Source of the DNA: Pseudomonas cerasi
GTDB taxonomy: Bacteria; Pseudomonadota; Gammaproteobacteria; Pseudomonadales; Pseudomonadaceae
Length of the DNA: 64,000 nucleotides
Direction of reading: 5' to 3'
Assembly: GCF_900074915.1 (NCBI RefSeq)
Contig: NZ_LT222319.1
Location: 62,001-126,000, forward strand
The position numbers and the translations under genes are program-made. The notes beneath the pieces were generated by a model that saw nothing but the letters and a program-made list of their open reading frames with translations, ran no database searches and was not told the origin of the DNA. Of this stretch, positions 37,796 to 46,944 are shown one piece after another (the first letter of the stretch is position 1; every line of letters begins with the position of its first letter).

Positions 37796-39115
37796 TCAAC
37801 GCGGAATGCCGAGGGCACGCAAACGTCGGTACAGGGTGCGTTCGCTCAGCCCCAGTTCTCTGGCCAGCTCACTGCGCGAGCCATTGAACACTCGCAGTGC
37901 ATGGGCGAGTTTCTCCAGGCCGTCGTCCTGCTGGCGGTACGTCACACCACCCGCTTCGCCCTGGCCGCGCACCTCGGCGGGCAGGTCCTGCGCGCGAATG
38001 ATGCCGTCGTCGGTAAATAAACGGGCACGTTCGAGTATGTTGCGCAGCTCGCGAATGTTGCCGGGGTAACTGTACAAACTCAGCAGCTTCATGGCCTCGG
38101 CGTCGACACGCGGCGCTGCGCCGGGCGCGATGCGTTGCAGCAGGCTGTCGATCAGCAGCGGCAGGTCATCACTGCGTTCACGCAGGGCCGGCAGGCGAAT
38201 CGGAAAGGCGCTGATGCGGTAAAACAAATCCTGACGAAAGCTGCCGTCGGCGACCATCTCCCGGAGCGGTTTGTGCGTGGCCACCACCAGCCGAAAATCC
38301 GAGTGCACCGTGCGCAGGCTGCCCACCGGACGAAAACTGCCCGATTCGATCAGCCGCAACAGCTTGACCTGCATGGCCAGCGGCACCTCACCAATCTCAT
38401 CAAGAAACAGCGTTCCGCCGTGAGCGGCTTCGGCCAGACCTGTCTTGCGCTGCAATGCGCCAGTGAACGCGCCCTTCTCATAGCCGAACAGCTCGCTCTC
38501 CAGCAGGGTTTCGGTAAGCCCCGTGCAGTCGACCACCACCAGCGGCCCGGCGGACCTGGCGCTGCTGGCGTGCAGTGCGCGCGCGAACAATTCCTTGCCG
38601 GTGCCCGACTCGCCCTGCAGTAACACCGGAATCTGCGCGGGCGCCGCACGTTGCAGAGCGCTCAGCACCTCCTTGAACGCCGCCGAGCGCCCCACCAGCC
38701 CATGTTGCTGCGGTTGGACGGATGCCACCGCCACCGAGCTCAGTCGCTCGACATAAGCGATCACCTCACCCTGATCATCGAGAATCGGCCGCAGCTCGAC
38801 ATCCACATGCTCGGGGCCGCGCGGTGTGTGATGAATGTGCAGCAGACGCTCCGGAAGCCGTGTTTCATGGGCCTTGCGCATCGGGCAATGCTCGCCGGCC
38901 TGATCGCACGGCACCGCAAACTGATGCGACACCCGATAACACTTCTCGCCCACATGCGGCGTGCCTTCGACGCCGAACTGGCGCTGGTAGGCGGTGTTGG
39001 CGGCAATGATGTTGTAGTCGGTGTCGAGCACGATGGTCGGTCGCAGATCATGCTCGAGGTATGACACCAGCGACTGCATGCGACTGCCGGGAAAATCGGT
39101 GGCGATGAGGTTCAT
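37796..39115 (-). CDS. fisR: FisR-like sulfide-responsive sigma-54 activator
   Basis: 439 residues: an N-terminal PAS-like sensor (1-130), an AAA+ sigma-54-interaction domain with GESGTGKE Walker A and the GAFTGA loop, and a C-terminal Fis-type helix-turn-helix ([21 protein letters not shown]). The sensor has cysteines at 59, 70 and 77. Their 11- and 7-residue spacings equal those of C53, C64 and C71 that sense persulfide in FisR of Cupriavidus (as I recall). Together with the divergent pdo-sqr genes this makes a FisR call likely. ATG 39115 ([13 protein letters not shown]) is chosen. A palindrome and a -24/-12 promoter lie upstream, facing the sulfide genes. Confidence 0.85.
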   Translation of the reverse strand: MNLIATDFPGSRMQSLVSYLEHDLRPTIVLDTDYNIIAANTAYQRQFGVEGTPHVGEKCYRVSHQFAVPCDQAGEHCPMRKAHETRLPERLLHIHHTPRGPEHVDVELRPILDDQGEVIAYVERLSSVAVASVQPQQHGLVGRSAAFKEVLSALQRAAPAQIPVLLQGESGTGKELFARALHASSARSAGPLVVVDCTGLTETLLESELFGYEKGAFTGALQRKTGLAEAAHGGTLFLDEIGEVPLAMQVKLLRLIESGSFRPVGSLRTVHSDFRLVVATHKPLREMVADGSFRQDLFYRISAFPIRLPALRERSDDLPLLIDSLLQRIAPGAAPRVDAEAMKLLSLYSYPGNIRELRNILERARLFTDDGIIRAQDLPAEVRGQGEAGGVTYRQQDDGLEKLAHALRVFNGSRSELARELGLSERTLYRRLRALGIPR

Positions 39116-39154
39116 GGGGGCTCCTGTTGGCTGGGCGCAGCTTAACCCATCCGT

Positions 39155-39203
39155 CTGCCAGCGTGTGCCATGGACTGCCAAACGACTGCCAGAATGTGGC
39201 AGT
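39155..39203 (+). promoter_or_regulatory. Candidate upstream activator sites for the sulfide operon
   Basis: A perfect palindrome ACTGCCA-GAATG-TGGCAGT lies at 39185-39203. The same ACTGCCA half-site occurs at 39174-39180, and a TCTGCCA variant just before. A further copy, with TGGCA facing it, lies at about 39307-39325. The cluster is 83-130 nt upstream of the -24/-12 element, the distance typical for enhancer-binding proteins. Binding by the adjacent FisR-like protein is inferred, not shown. Confidence 0.6.
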
Positions 39204-39285
39204 CCGCAGGTTTGTCAGTCGATCCAGGTGCTCTTAAAGAATTCCTAATGCCTTTATTTACTGGGCTGAACAGGCTTTGCAGTGA

Positions 39286-39301
39286 TTGGCATGGTTATTG
39301 A
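39286..39301 (+). promoter_or_regulatory. Candidate sigma-54 (-24/-12) promoter
   Basis: TTGGCATGGTTATTGA matches the consensus TTGGCAC-N5-TTGC with the GG at -24 and 4-nt spacing; the -12 element reads TTGA rather than TTGC. It lies 79 nt before the dioxygenase start codon, directed towards pdo-sqr-tauE, and next to a sigma-54 activator gene. Confidence 0.6.
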
Positions 39302-39379
39302 GACATCATGGCAACGACTGCCAACCGTCCGGCCTGGCCAAACGGGCCTTGAGGCGATTTACAGCCATGGGAATTGCAC

Positions 39380-40264
39380 ATGATCATCGGTGAAAAACTC
39401 CATGTCGAAGCGCTCTTCGACACGCATACCTGGACCATCAGCTATCTGGTGATGGACCTGCACAGCAAGCAATGTGCGCTGATCGACAGCGTGCTCGATT
39501 ACGACCCCAAGTCCGGCCGCACCAGGACCGAGTCTGCCGACCGGATGATCGAACGGGCGCAGGCGCTGGGCGCCTCGGTGCAGTGGATTTTCGAAACCCA
39601 TGTGCACGCTGATCACCTCTCGGCAGCGCCGTATCTGAAACAGAGGCTGGGTGGGCAAATTGTCATTGGCAGCCACATCACCGCCGTGCAGGAAACCTTC
39701 GGCACGCTGTTCAACGCGCCGCCTGACTTTGCGCGCAATGGCAGCCAGTTCGATGTGCTGCTGGAAGACAACGCGTCGTTCGCCCTCGGCACGCTTGAGG
39801 TCAAGGCCATGCACACGCCCGGGCACACGCCGGCGTGCATGAGTTACCTGGTGCAAGTCGGTGACGCCACGGTCGCGTTTGTCGGCGATACGCTGTTCAT
39901 GCCTGATTACGGCACCGCCCGGTGTGACTTCCCGGGGGCCGATGCGCGCACGCTGTATCGCTCGATCAAGAAACTGCTGGCGCTGCCGCCGGAGACCCTG
40001 CTGTTCATGTGCCACGACTACCTGCCCAATGGCCGTGAGCTGAAATACATGACCACGGTTGCCGAGCAGCGCGCCAGCAATATCCATGTGCACGACGGTG
40101 TGGATGAAGACGCGTTCGTCGGCATGCGCGAAGCCCGCGACGCGACGCTGGACATGCCGGTGCTGATGCTGCCTGCGGTGCAGGTCAACATGCGCTGCGG
40201 ACACTTTCCCGAGCCGGAAGACAACGGCGTCGTCTACCTGAAGATCCCGCTCAATGCCCTTTGA
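39380..40264 (+). CDS. Persulfide dioxygenase (ETHE1-like metallo-beta-lactamase fold)
   Basis: 294 residues. The HxHxDH motif HVHADH is at 74-79, followed by the MHTPGHTP histidine, the Asp of FVGDTLF and the late histidine of MCHDY. This is the mononuclear-iron set of ETHE1-like dioxygenases (iron bound by two His and one Asp). It oxidises glutathione persulfide to sulfite. Neighbours support the role: SQR directly downstream (27-nt gap) and a sulfite exporter after that. I use ATG 39380 (MIIGEKLHVEALF); a TTG two codons upstream is possible. This class is also named Blh in some bacteria. Confidence 0.9.
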   Translation: MIIGEKLHVEALFDTHTWTISYLVMDLHSKQCALIDSVLDYDPKSGRTRTESADRMIERAQALGASVQWIFETHVHADHLSAAPYLKQRLGGQIVIGSHITAVQETFGTLFNAPPDFARNGSQFDVLLEDNASFALGTLEVKAMHTPGHTPACMSYLVQVGDATVAFVGDTLFMPDYGTARCDFPGADARTLYRSIKKLLALPPETLLFMCHDYLPNGRELKYMTTVAEQRASNIHVHDGVDEDAFVGMREARDATLDMPVLMLPAVQVNMRCGHFPEPEDNGVVYLKIPLNAL

Positions 40265-40291
40265 CCGCTGCCCGCCTTGGGAAACCCTGTG

Positions 40292-41545
40292 ATGAATGCT
40301 TCGACAACAACCTGTCAGATCCTGATCGTCGGTGGCGGTGCTGCCGGTATCGCCACTGCCGCAAGCCTGCTCGCCCGCGACGCTACCCTGCAAATCACTT
40401 TGGTCGACCCCGCCGATACCCATTATTACCAGCCCGGCTGGACCATGGTCGGTGCGGGGATCTTCACCCCGCAGTCGACGGCGCGCAGCATGGCTTCGCT
40501 GATTCCAAAAGGCGTGCAGTGGATCAAGGCTGGAGTAGCGACCTTCGAGCCGCAGCACAATGCGCTGACGCTGGGCGACGGCCGCGTGCTCGGTTATCAG
40601 CAACTGGTGGTCTGCCCCGGCCTGAAGCTGGACTGGTCGGCCATCGACGGGCTGGTGGAAACGCTCGGGGCCAATGGCGTGACCTCCAACTATCGCTATG
40701 ACCTGGCGCCCTACACCTGGAAGCTGGTGCAGAATCTGAAACAGGGCCGCGCGCTGTTCACTCAGCCGCCCATGCCGATCAAGTGCGCCGGTGCGCCACA
40801 GAAGGCGATGTACCTATCCTGCGATCACTGGTTGAAAAGCGGCCGTCTCGCGCAGATCGATACGCAGTTCTACAACGCCGGTGGCGTGCTGTTCGGTGTC
40901 GCCGACTATGTGCCAGCGCTGATGAAGTACGTCGAGAGCTACGCCATCGACCTCAGGTTCAGCCATCGGCTGGTCGCCGTCGACGGACCTGGCAAGCGTG
41001 CTACGTTCATCCGCACGCAGGCCGATGGCAGCAGCGAGACCGTCGAGCAAAGCTTCGAAATGTTGCACGTAGTGCCGCCGCAGATTGCCCCCGACTTCAT
41101 CCGCAGCAGCCCGCTGGCCGATGCCGCAGGCTGGGTGGACGTGGACCCTGCCACGCTGAAGCACCGCCAGTTCGCCAATGTGCATGGCTTGGGCGATGTC
41201 ACCAATACCAGCAATGCCAAGACCGCTGCAGCGGCACGCAAGCAGGCGCCGGTGGTGGCCAACAACGTGCTGGTCGCGCTGGGTCGTCGGGGTGAATCCG
41301 CTGTGTATGACGGTTATGGCTCGTGCCCGTTGACGGTCGAGAAAGGCCGCATTGTGCTGGCCGAATTCACCTATGGCGGCAAGGTCGCGCCGAGCTTTCC
41401 GCGCTGGCTGCTGGAGGGTCGCCAGCCGACCCGACTGGCCTGGTGGCTGAAAGCGCGAGTGCTGCCCGCGCTATACTGGCATGGCATGCTCAAGGGCCGT
41501 GAATGGCTGGCCAAACCGAAAAAGGCTGACACCCGGCATGGATGA
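40292..41545 (+). CDS. sqr: Sulfide:quinone oxidoreductase, type II
   Basis: 417 residues. The N-terminal FAD site is ILIVGGGAAGIATA (10-23). Redox cysteines C165 (IKCAGAPQKAMYLS) and C345 (GYGSCPLTVE) lie in the contexts of human SQOR C201 and C379, which defines type II SQR. It oxidises sulfide at the cytoplasmic face of the membrane, reduces ubiquinone and passes sulfane sulfur to glutathione. No full membrane helix; a C-terminal amphipathic region (WWLKARVLPALYWHGMLK) likely anchors it. It overlaps the TauE/SafE gene by 8 nt. Confidence 0.92.
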   Translation: MNASTTTCQILIVGGGAAGIATAASLLARDATLQITLVDPADTHYYQPGWTMVGAGIFTPQSTARSMASLIPKGVQWIKAGVATFEPQHNALTLGDGRVLGYQQLVVCPGLKLDWSAIDGLVETLGANGVTSNYRYDLAPYTWKLVQNLKQGRALFTQPPMPIKCAGAPQKAMYLSCDHWLKSGRLAQIDTQFYNAGGVLFGVADYVPALMKYVESYAIDLRFSHRLVAVDGPGKRATFIRTQADGSSETVEQSFEMLHVVPPQIAPDFIRSSPLADAAGWVDVDPATLKHRQFANVHGLGDVTNTSNAKTAAAARKQAPVVANNVLVALGRRGESAVYDGYGSCPLTVEKGRIVLAEFTYGGKVAPSFPRWLLEGRQPTRLAWWLKARVLPALYWHGMLKGREWLAKPKKADTRHG

Positions 41546-42350
41546 GCATCAGTTACTGGGCGTTGGTCTGGGAACCATCATCGGCATGGTACTGGCGCTG
41601 ACCGGAGCAGGGGGCGGCATTCTCGCCGTGCCGCTGCTGGTCTTCGGTCTCGGTCTGTCGATTGTCGAAGCGGCACCTGTCGGTCTGCTGGCCGTAGGGC
41701 TGGCGGCGGGGATCGGTGCGGTGTTGGGGCTGCGCCAGGGCATCGTGCGCTACCGCGCGGCCGGGTACATCGCGTCCATTGGCGTACTGATGGCGCCTCT
41801 GGGCCTGTGGCTCGCTCATCGACTGCCCAATACGCCGCTGGCCTTGGTCTTTTCGGTTGTGCTGCTGTACGCCTGTGGACGCATGTTCATCAGGGCCAGC
41901 CGCGAATTGCGCCACGGAAAGCCGGCGCCGCGCGCAGAGATCCTGCCCTGCGTGCTCAACCCGTTGCAGGGCCGCCTGCGCTGGACCATGCCCTGCCTGC
42001 GCGCACTGACGCTGACCGGCGTGGGCTCCGGGTTGCTGTCTGGTTTGTTGGGGGTTGGCGGCGGGTTCGTGATCATTCCGGCGTTGACCCGCTACAGCGA
42101 CCTGGATATGAAGAGTGTAGTGGCGACGTCACTGGCGGTGATCGCCCTGGTCTCGACGGGCAGCGTTATCACCGCGTCACTGAGCGGGGTGATGCACTGG
42201 GCGGTTGGTGCGCCGTTTGCGCTGGGTGCAGTCGTCGGCCTGATCATCGGCAGACAAGTCGCCCGCTACCTCGCCGGCCCACGCCTGCAACAACTGTTCG
42301 CCGTATGCGGCATCGTCGCGGCGTTCATGCTGGCGTTGTCCGTGCGATAA
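41538..42350 (+). CDS. TauE/SafE-family exporter, probably for sulfite
   Basis: A 270-residue membrane protein of about eight helices in two repeats, each beginning with a Gly-rich TauE motif (GTIIGMVLALTGAGGGILAVP and GVGSGLLSGLLGVGGGFVIIP). Family members export sulfite or other small organic anions. Start ATG 41538 overlaps the end of sqr by 8 nt, so it is translated with it. In this operon it would remove the sulfite made by the dioxygenase (inference from context). A repeat cluster follows the stop codon. Confidence 0.88.
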   Translation: MDEHQLLGVGLGTIIGMVLALTGAGGGILAVPLLVFGLGLSIVEAAPVGLLAVGLAAGIGAVLGLRQGIVRYRAAGYIASIGVLMAPLGLWLAHRLPNTPLALVFSVVLLYACGRMFIRASRELRHGKPAPRAEILPCVLNPLQGRLRWTMPCLRALTLTGVGSGLLSGLLGVGGGFVIIPALTRYSDLDMKSVVATSLAVIALVSTGSVITASLSGVMHWAVGAPFALGAVVGLIIGRQVARYLAGPRLQQLFAVCGIVAAFMLALSVR

Positions 42351-42356
42351 CAGCCC

Positions 42357-42605
42357 GAGGACGCAGAGCGTCCAGAAGGGCATTCCCACGCGGAGCATGG
42401 GAACGATAAAAATCGTGAAGCGACTATCGTGCCAACGCGGAGCGCGGGAATGATGGAAGTCGTGAGGTGACTATCGTGCCAATGCTCCGCGTTGGCATGC
42501 AGTTCGTGACGCTCTGCGTCATATGCCCGTGCTGACACCGCGCACTCAAGATCGGACGCAGAGCGTCCAGAAAGGCATTCCCACGCGGAGCATGGGAACG
42601 ATAGC
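42357..42605. repeat. Inverted-pair repeat cluster between convergent operons
   Basis: Two GGACGCAGAGCGTCC hairpins, each followed by TTCCCACGCGGAGCATGGGA, flank degenerate copies (CCAACGCGGAGCGCGGGAATG and CCAATGCTCCGCGTTGGCATG). It is the same family as the arrays at 27.7 and 37.4 kb, here without an exact period. It fills the gap between tauE/safE and cysA stop codons. Confidence 0.85.
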
Positions 42606-42617
42606 TGGAGGGCGGGC

Positions 42618-43598
42618 TTAAAGCTTCTGCCAGACCTTCGGTTTGAAGAACAGCGTCTCGCCCTTGGCCAGGCCCACCAGGCTGTCGTGGTCTTTCACCA
42701 CTTCGGCTTCGATCAGTTCGCTCTGCCCTTCCACTTTAAGGGTGACCCGCGTCGTCGCGCCCAGTGGGCGGATGTCGCGGACTTCGGCGGCGTGGTGGTC
42801 TTCGATTTCCTGGCGGGACAGCGACACCTCATGCGGACGGAACAGCAGGTGACCCTCCTCGCCCAGGCTCAGGCGATTGGAGTCGCCGAGGAAGTGGTAG
42901 ACGAAGTCGTTGGACGGGTTCTCGTAGACCTCGCCCGGCGAGCCGATCTGCTCGATCACACCCTTGTTCATCACCACGATGCGATCGGCCACTTCCATGG
43001 CTTCTTCCTGATCGTGAGTCACGAACACCGAGGTCAGGTTAATGTCCTCGTGCAGGCGCGCCAGCCAGCGACGCAGCTCCTTGCGGACCTTGGCGTCCAG
43101 CGCGCCGAAAGGCTCGTCCAGCAACAGTACCTTGGGCTCGACCGCAAGGGCGCGGGCCAGGGCAATGCGCTGGCGCTGTCCACCCGACAGCTGCTCCGGA
43201 TAACGGTCGGCCAGCCAGTCCAGCTGCACCATGTTCAGCAGCTCATGGACCTTCTCGGCGATCCGTGTCTCGTTCGGGCGCTCGCGTTTGGGCTTCATGC
43301 GCAGGCCGAACGCGACGTTATCGAACACCGTCATGTGGCGGAACAGCGCGTAATGCTGGAACACGAACCCGACGTTGCGATCACGCACGTCGTGACCGGA
43401 CACATCTTCGCCATGAAACACAATGCTGCCGTCATCCGGGGTTTCCAGACCGGCAATGATGCGCAGCAGGGTGGTCTTGCCGCAGCCTGACGGGCCGAGC
43501 AACGCCACCAGCTCGCCACTCTGGATGTCCAGACTGATGTTGTTCAGGGCCTTGAAGGCGTTGAAGTTCTTGCTGACGTTACGGACTTCGATCGACAT
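42618..43598 (-). CDS. cysA: Sulfate/thiosulfate ABC transporter ATPase
   Basis: 326 residues. The ABC domain has Walker A GPSGCGKT, signature LSGGQRQR and Walker [12 protein letters not shown], followed by a C-terminal TOBE-like regulatory domain (about 240-326). The N-terminus [18 protein letters not shown] is typical of CysA. It powers sulfate and thiosulfate import with CysT, CysW and Sbp. It follows cysW with a 2-nt gap and is the last gene of the operon. Confidence 0.96.
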   Translation of the reverse strand: MSIEVRNVSKNFNAFKALNNISLDIQSGELVALLGPSGCGKTTLLRIIAGLETPDDGSIVFHGEDVSGHDVRDRNVGFVFQHYALFRHMTVFDNVAFGLRMKPKRERPNETRIAEKVHELLNMVQLDWLADRYPEQLSGGQRQRIALARALAVEPKVLLLDEPFGALDAKVRKELRRWLARLHEDINLTSVFVTHDQEEAMEVADRIVVMNKGVIEQIGSPGEVYENPSNDFVYHFLGDSNRLSLGEEGHLLFRPHEVSLSRQEIEDHHAAEVRDIRPLGATTRVTLKVEGQSELIEAEVVKDHDSLVGLAKGETLFFKPKVWQKL

Positions 43599-43600
43599 GA

Positions 43601-44473
43601 TTATTCCTCCGCCGCGTTATGGCGCAGACGGTTAATGCGGGATTCGCTCCACTGCTTGAGCAGCAGGATGAACAGCGCCAGGATCAGCAACAGGCTCGCC
43701 ACGGCAAAGGCGGCAACGTGGTTGTACTCGTTGTAGAGGATTTCGACGTGCAGCGGCAGGGTGTTGGTGACGCCGCGAATGTGCCCGGAAACCACCGACA
43801 CCGCGCCAAACTCACCCATCGCCCGTGCCGTACACAGCACCACGCCGTAGATCAGGCCCCATTTGATGTTCGGCACCGTGACGTGCCAGAACATCTGCCA
43901 GCCATTGGCGCCCAGCAGCCGTGCGGCCTCTTCTTCCTGAGTGCCCTGCTCCTGCATCAGCGGGATCAGCTCACGCGCAACGAACGGCACGGTGACAAAG
44001 ATGGTCGCCAGCACGATACCCGGCAGGGCGAAGACGATCTGGATGTCGTGATCCTGCAACCACGGCCCGAACAGCCCCTGCGCACCGAACATCAGCACGT
44101 AAACCAGACCGGCGATGACCGGCGACACCGAGAACGGCAGGTCGATCAGCGTGACCAGAATGCTCTTGCCACGGAACGAGTATTTGCTCACGCACCATGC
44201 GGCGCTGACGCCGAATACCAGATTGAGCGGCACCGAGATCAGTACCGCAATAACCGTCAGCTTCAGCGCCGACAGCGCGTCCGGCTCGATGATCGCGGTA
44301 AAGAACGCGCCCAGACCGTTTTTCAGGCCCTGGGACACCACGATGAACAGTGGCAGCCCCAGAAACATGACGAACACCAGCCAGCACAGGCCGATCAGAA
44401 TGCGTCGCGACACCGCGCTGCCACGACGGGCGGCGTTAGCAGAGGCGGCGGCTGAGACAGATGAATAAGACAT
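43601..44473 (-). CDS. cysW: Sulfate ABC transporter permease CysW
   Basis: 290 residues with six predicted membrane helices. The EAA-type cytoplasmic loop ([22 protein letters not shown]) contacts CysA. ATG 44473 ([14 protein letters not shown]) is chosen over a frame ten codons longer that overlaps cysT. It pairs with CysT as the inner-membrane channel. Gap to cysT is 13 nt. Confidence 0.95.
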   Translation of the reverse strand: MSYSSVSAAASANAARRGSAVSRRILIGLCWLVFVMFLGLPLFIVVSQGLKNGLGAFFTAIIEPDALSALKLTVIAVLISVPLNLVFGVSAAWCVSKYSFRGKSILVTLIDLPFSVSPVIAGLVYVLMFGAQGLFGPWLQDHDIQIVFALPGIVLATIFVTVPFVARELIPLMQEQGTQEEEAARLLGANGWQMFWHVTVPNIKWGLIYGVVLCTARAMGEFGAVSVVSGHIRGVTNTLPLHVEILYNEYNHVAAFAVASLLLILALFILLLKQWSESRINRLRHNAAEE

Positions 44474-44486
44474 GTTCTGCGCCTCC

Positions 44487-45308
44487 TCAGGATGGGGTTT
44501 CAATGCGCCGCTGCAGCAGGTTGATCAGCAGCAGCAGAATGAAGGACACCACCAGCATCATCACGCCGATAGCGGTTGCGCCGGTGTAGTCGTACTGGTC
44601 GAGCTTGACCATGATCAGCAGCGGCAGGATCTCGGTTTTCATCGGCATGTTGCCGGCAATGAAAATCACCGAACCGTACTCGCCCACGCCACGGGCAAAC
44701 GCCAGGGCGAAGCCGGTCAGCCAGGCAGGCAGCAACGCCGGTACGAGGATATGGCGAAACACCTGTAACGGACGCGCGCCCAGGCAGGCAGCGGCCTCTT
44801 CGACTTCCTTGGGGATATCGGCCAGCACAGGCTGCACGGTGCGCACCACGAACGGCAGGGTGACGAAGGTCAGCGCCAGGGTGATACCCAGCGGGGTGTA
44901 GGCGATCTTGAAACCCAGATCAGCCGCGAACTGGCCGACCCAGCCATTGGGCGCGTACAGCGCTGTCAGGGCGATACCGGCCACTGCGGTGGGCAGGGCG
45001 AATGGCAGATCGATCATCGCATCGATGACCTTGCGCCCGGGGAAGGTGTAGCGCACCAGCACCCAGGCCAGCAGTGTGCCGATCACACCGTTGATGAGGG
45101 CTGCGTAAAAGGCGGTGCCGAAGCTCAGCTTGAGTGCCGCGATCACGCGTGGTGCCGTGATGATGGTCCAGAACTGATCCCAGGTGAGCTGCGCGGCATG
45201 TACGAACATGGCGGCGAGCGGTATTAGCACAATCAGACTGAGGTACACCAAGGTGTAGCCCAGCGTCAGCCCGAAGCCGGGTATGACGGGGGAGATACGA
45301 CGCGACAT
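44487..45308 (-). CDS. cysT: Sulfate ABC transporter permease CysT
   Basis: 273 residues with six membrane helices and an EAA loop ([23 protein letters not shown]). The [20 protein letters not shown] start is typical of CysT/CysU. ATG 45308 is preferred because the longer frame lacks family similarity. It lies 95 nt after sbp on the same strand, with a hairpin in between that may set the relative amounts of binding protein and permease. Confidence 0.95.
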   Translation of the reverse strand: MSRRISPVIPGFGLTLGYTLVYLSLIVLIPLAAMFVHAAQLTWDQFWTIITAPRVIAALKLSFGTAFYAALINGVIGTLLAWVLVRYTFPGRKVIDAMIDLPFALPTAVAGIALTALYAPNGWVGQFAADLGFKIAYTPLGITLALTFVTLPFVVRTVQPVLADIPKEVEEAAACLGARPLQVFRHILVPALLPAWLTGFALAFARGVGEYGSVIFIAGNMPMKTEILPLLIMVKLDQYDYTGATAIGVMMLVVSFILLLLINLLQRRIETPS

Positions 45309-45332
45309 AAAAGTCCCTGGTTTCACTTGCAA

Positions 45333-45354
45333 GAAGCCCGGAGGTTAATCCGGG
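45333..45354 (-). terminator. Hairpin between sbp and cysT
   Basis: A perfect 8-bp stem, AGCCCGGA/TCCGGGCT, with a 6-nt loop, without a T tract. Placed between a periplasmic binding-protein gene and its permease gene, it is more likely a processing or partial-termination site than a full terminator. Confidence 0.55.
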
Positions 45355-45403
45355 CTGTTTGGCCAAGCCTGCGATACCGCTCGGGCGGCATCCTCATTTC
45401 GGC

Positions 45404-46414
45404 TTATTGCGCCTGATAAATCTGGTCGAAAACGCCGCCGTCATTGAAGAACTTCGGCTGCGCAGTTTTCCAGCCACCAAAGTCTTTGTCGATAGTCACC
45501 AGATCGAGTTTCGGGAATTGCTTCTCGTACTTGGCGGCCACTTCGGCATCACGTGGACGATAGAAGTTTTTCGCAGCAATTTCCTGACCTTCCTTGCTGT
45601 ACAGGTGCTTGAGGTATTCAGTCGCGATTTCGGTGTTGCCCTTCTTCTCGGCGTTCTTGTCGACCACGGCGACAGGAGGTTCGGCAAGGATCGACAGCGA
45701 AGGTACGACGATGTCGAACTTGTCCTTGCCGCCGTCTTCTTTCAACGCCAGGAACGCTTCGTTTTCCCACGCCAGCAGCACGTCACCCTGACCATTGTTG
45801 ACGAAGGTGATGGTCGAACCGCGTGCGCCGGTATCCAGGATCGGCACGTGCTTGAACAGCGTCTGCACGTATTCCTTGGCCTTGGCTTCGTCACCGCCGC
45901 CCGCCTTCAGGCCGTAGGCCCAGGCGGCCAGGAAGTTCCAGCGCGCACCGCCGGAGGTTTTCGGGTTCGGTGTGATCACCGAGACGCCTTCCTTGGTCAG
46001 GTCGCCCCAGTCCTTGATGCCTTTCGGGTTGCCCTTGCGCACCAGAAACACGATGGTCGAGGTGTACGGCGTGCTCGCGTCCGGCAGACGGGTCTGCCAG
46101 TTTTCGGGCAGCGTCTTGCCGAGCCTGGCGATTTCGTCGATATCACCGGCCAGTGCCAGGGTCACTACGTCAGCGCGCAGGCCATCAATCACGCCACGCG
46201 CCTGCTTGCCCGAGCCGCCGTGGGATTGCTTGATCTCGACCTTGTCGTCCGGATGGGATTTTTTCCAGAAATTGACGAATTCTGCGTTGTAATCCTGGTA
46301 CAGCTCTCGGGTCGGATCGTAGGACACGTTGAGCAGTTCGTAATCCTTGGCGACAGCCGAGCCTGCGAAAACAGCACTGGCGAGAGCCGCCAGCGCAAAA
46401 CGGCGAATGGACAT
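45404..46414 (-). CDS. sbp: Periplasmic sulfate-binding protein
   Basis: 336 residues with a signal peptide (1-22, cleavage after AVA). The mature N-terminus [18 protein letters not shown] is the Sbp/CysP hallmark, and the [12 protein letters not shown] segment forms the sulfate pocket. It delivers sulfate to CysTWA. oscA lies upstream with a 149-nt gap and the permease genes follow, so the whole set is likely induced together under sulfur limitation, probably through CysB (inference). Confidence 0.96.
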   Translation of the reverse strand: MSIRRFALAALASAVFAGSAVAKDYELLNVSYDPTRELYQDYNAEFVNFWKKSHPDDKVEIKQSHGGSGKQARGVIDGLRADVVTLALAGDIDEIARLGKTLPENWQTRLPDASTPYTSTIVFLVRKGNPKGIKDWGDLTKEGVSVITPNPKTSGGARWNFLAAWAYGLKAGGGDEAKAKEYVQTLFKHVPILDTGARGSTITFVNNGQGDVLLAWENEAFLALKEDGGKDKFDIVVPSLSILAEPPVAVVDKNAEKKGNTEIATEYLKHLYSKEGQEIAAKNFYRPRDAEVAAKYEKQFPKLDLVTIDKDFGGWKTAQPKFFNDGGVFDQIYQAQ

Positions 46415-46563
46415 AGATTGAAGCTCCTGGAAATGCTGTGTGTTGGCTTTTTTGATTTCTTGGCGCGTCAGAACGGCATTCGCACGGGCGCGTTGCTGTT
46501 TTTCAGGGGGGTATCAGGAGTCAGGATGAAACCCTCCGGTTGACCAGTCGGGTGATTGCCGCT

Positions 46564-46743
46564 TCAGTTCTGCTTGGCGGGGTTCTGCAAACGAAACTTT
46601 TCCTTGCGCTCGATCTGCACCACCTGTGCGTTGTGCACGGTGATTTCGACGGCACCAAAACGCAGGTCACGCAACGCACTCTGAATTTCACGCAGAATGG
46701 CTGCTTCGTCCTGACCGTCAACACTACGTAGAGATGCGCTCAT
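46564..46743 (-). CDS. oscA: OscA, small sulfur-starvation protein (59 aa)
   Basis: A 59-residue gene, short enough to be missed by common length cut-offs. ATG at 46743 reads MSASLRSVDGQDEAAIL and the frame ends QNPAKQN at a TGA (46564-46566). The core FGAVEITVHNAQVVQIERKEKFR matches the DUF2292 family. OscA lies directly upstream of sbp in P. aeruginosa and is needed for growth on organosulfur compounds and under chromate stress, as I recall. Codon use and position support it. Its promoter region holds paired operator-like repeats. Confidence 0.88.
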   Translation of the reverse strand: MSASLRSVDGQDEAAILREIQSALRDLRFGAVEITVHNAQVVQIERKEKFRLQNPAKQN

Positions 46744-46831
46744 TGTCTTAATCCTTGAGAAGTGAGAGGCCTGCCGTCGCGACTGGGGGCGATGGCATAT
46801 GGCGGTGAGGCAATAATAGTGAGGTGCGGAT

Positions 46832-46884
46832 ATTCTTAAAAAGACTATTTAAGAATGCAGATATAACCAAAAAGACTTTATAAG
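46832..46884 (-). promoter_or_regulatory. Operator-like repeats upstream of oscA-sbp
   Basis: A perfect inverted repeat ATTCTTAAA-N7-TTTAAGAAT lies at 46832-46856. Overlapping it is a near-direct repeat, AAAAAGACTATTTAAG (46838-46853) and AAAAAGACTTTATAAG (46869-46884), spaced 31 bp start to start. The segment is much richer in A/T than its surroundings and lies 90-140 nt upstream of oscA. It is a candidate CysB operator, an inference from gene content only. Confidence 0.5.
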
Positions 46885-46896
46885 GGTGGGAGCCAC

Positions 46897-46919
46897 TCAG
46901 GGTGCATTGCACACCCTGA
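46897..46919 (-). terminator. Hairpin after the PAS-GGDEF-EAL gene
   Basis: An 8-bp stem, TCAGGGTG/CACCCTGA, with a 7-nt loop starts 26 nt after the stop codon of the upstream minus-strand gene. It has no clear T tract. It would separate that gene from the oscA promoter. Confidence 0.5.
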
Positions 46920-46944
46920 CCCGCGTTATCAGTGAGGGCCTGAA

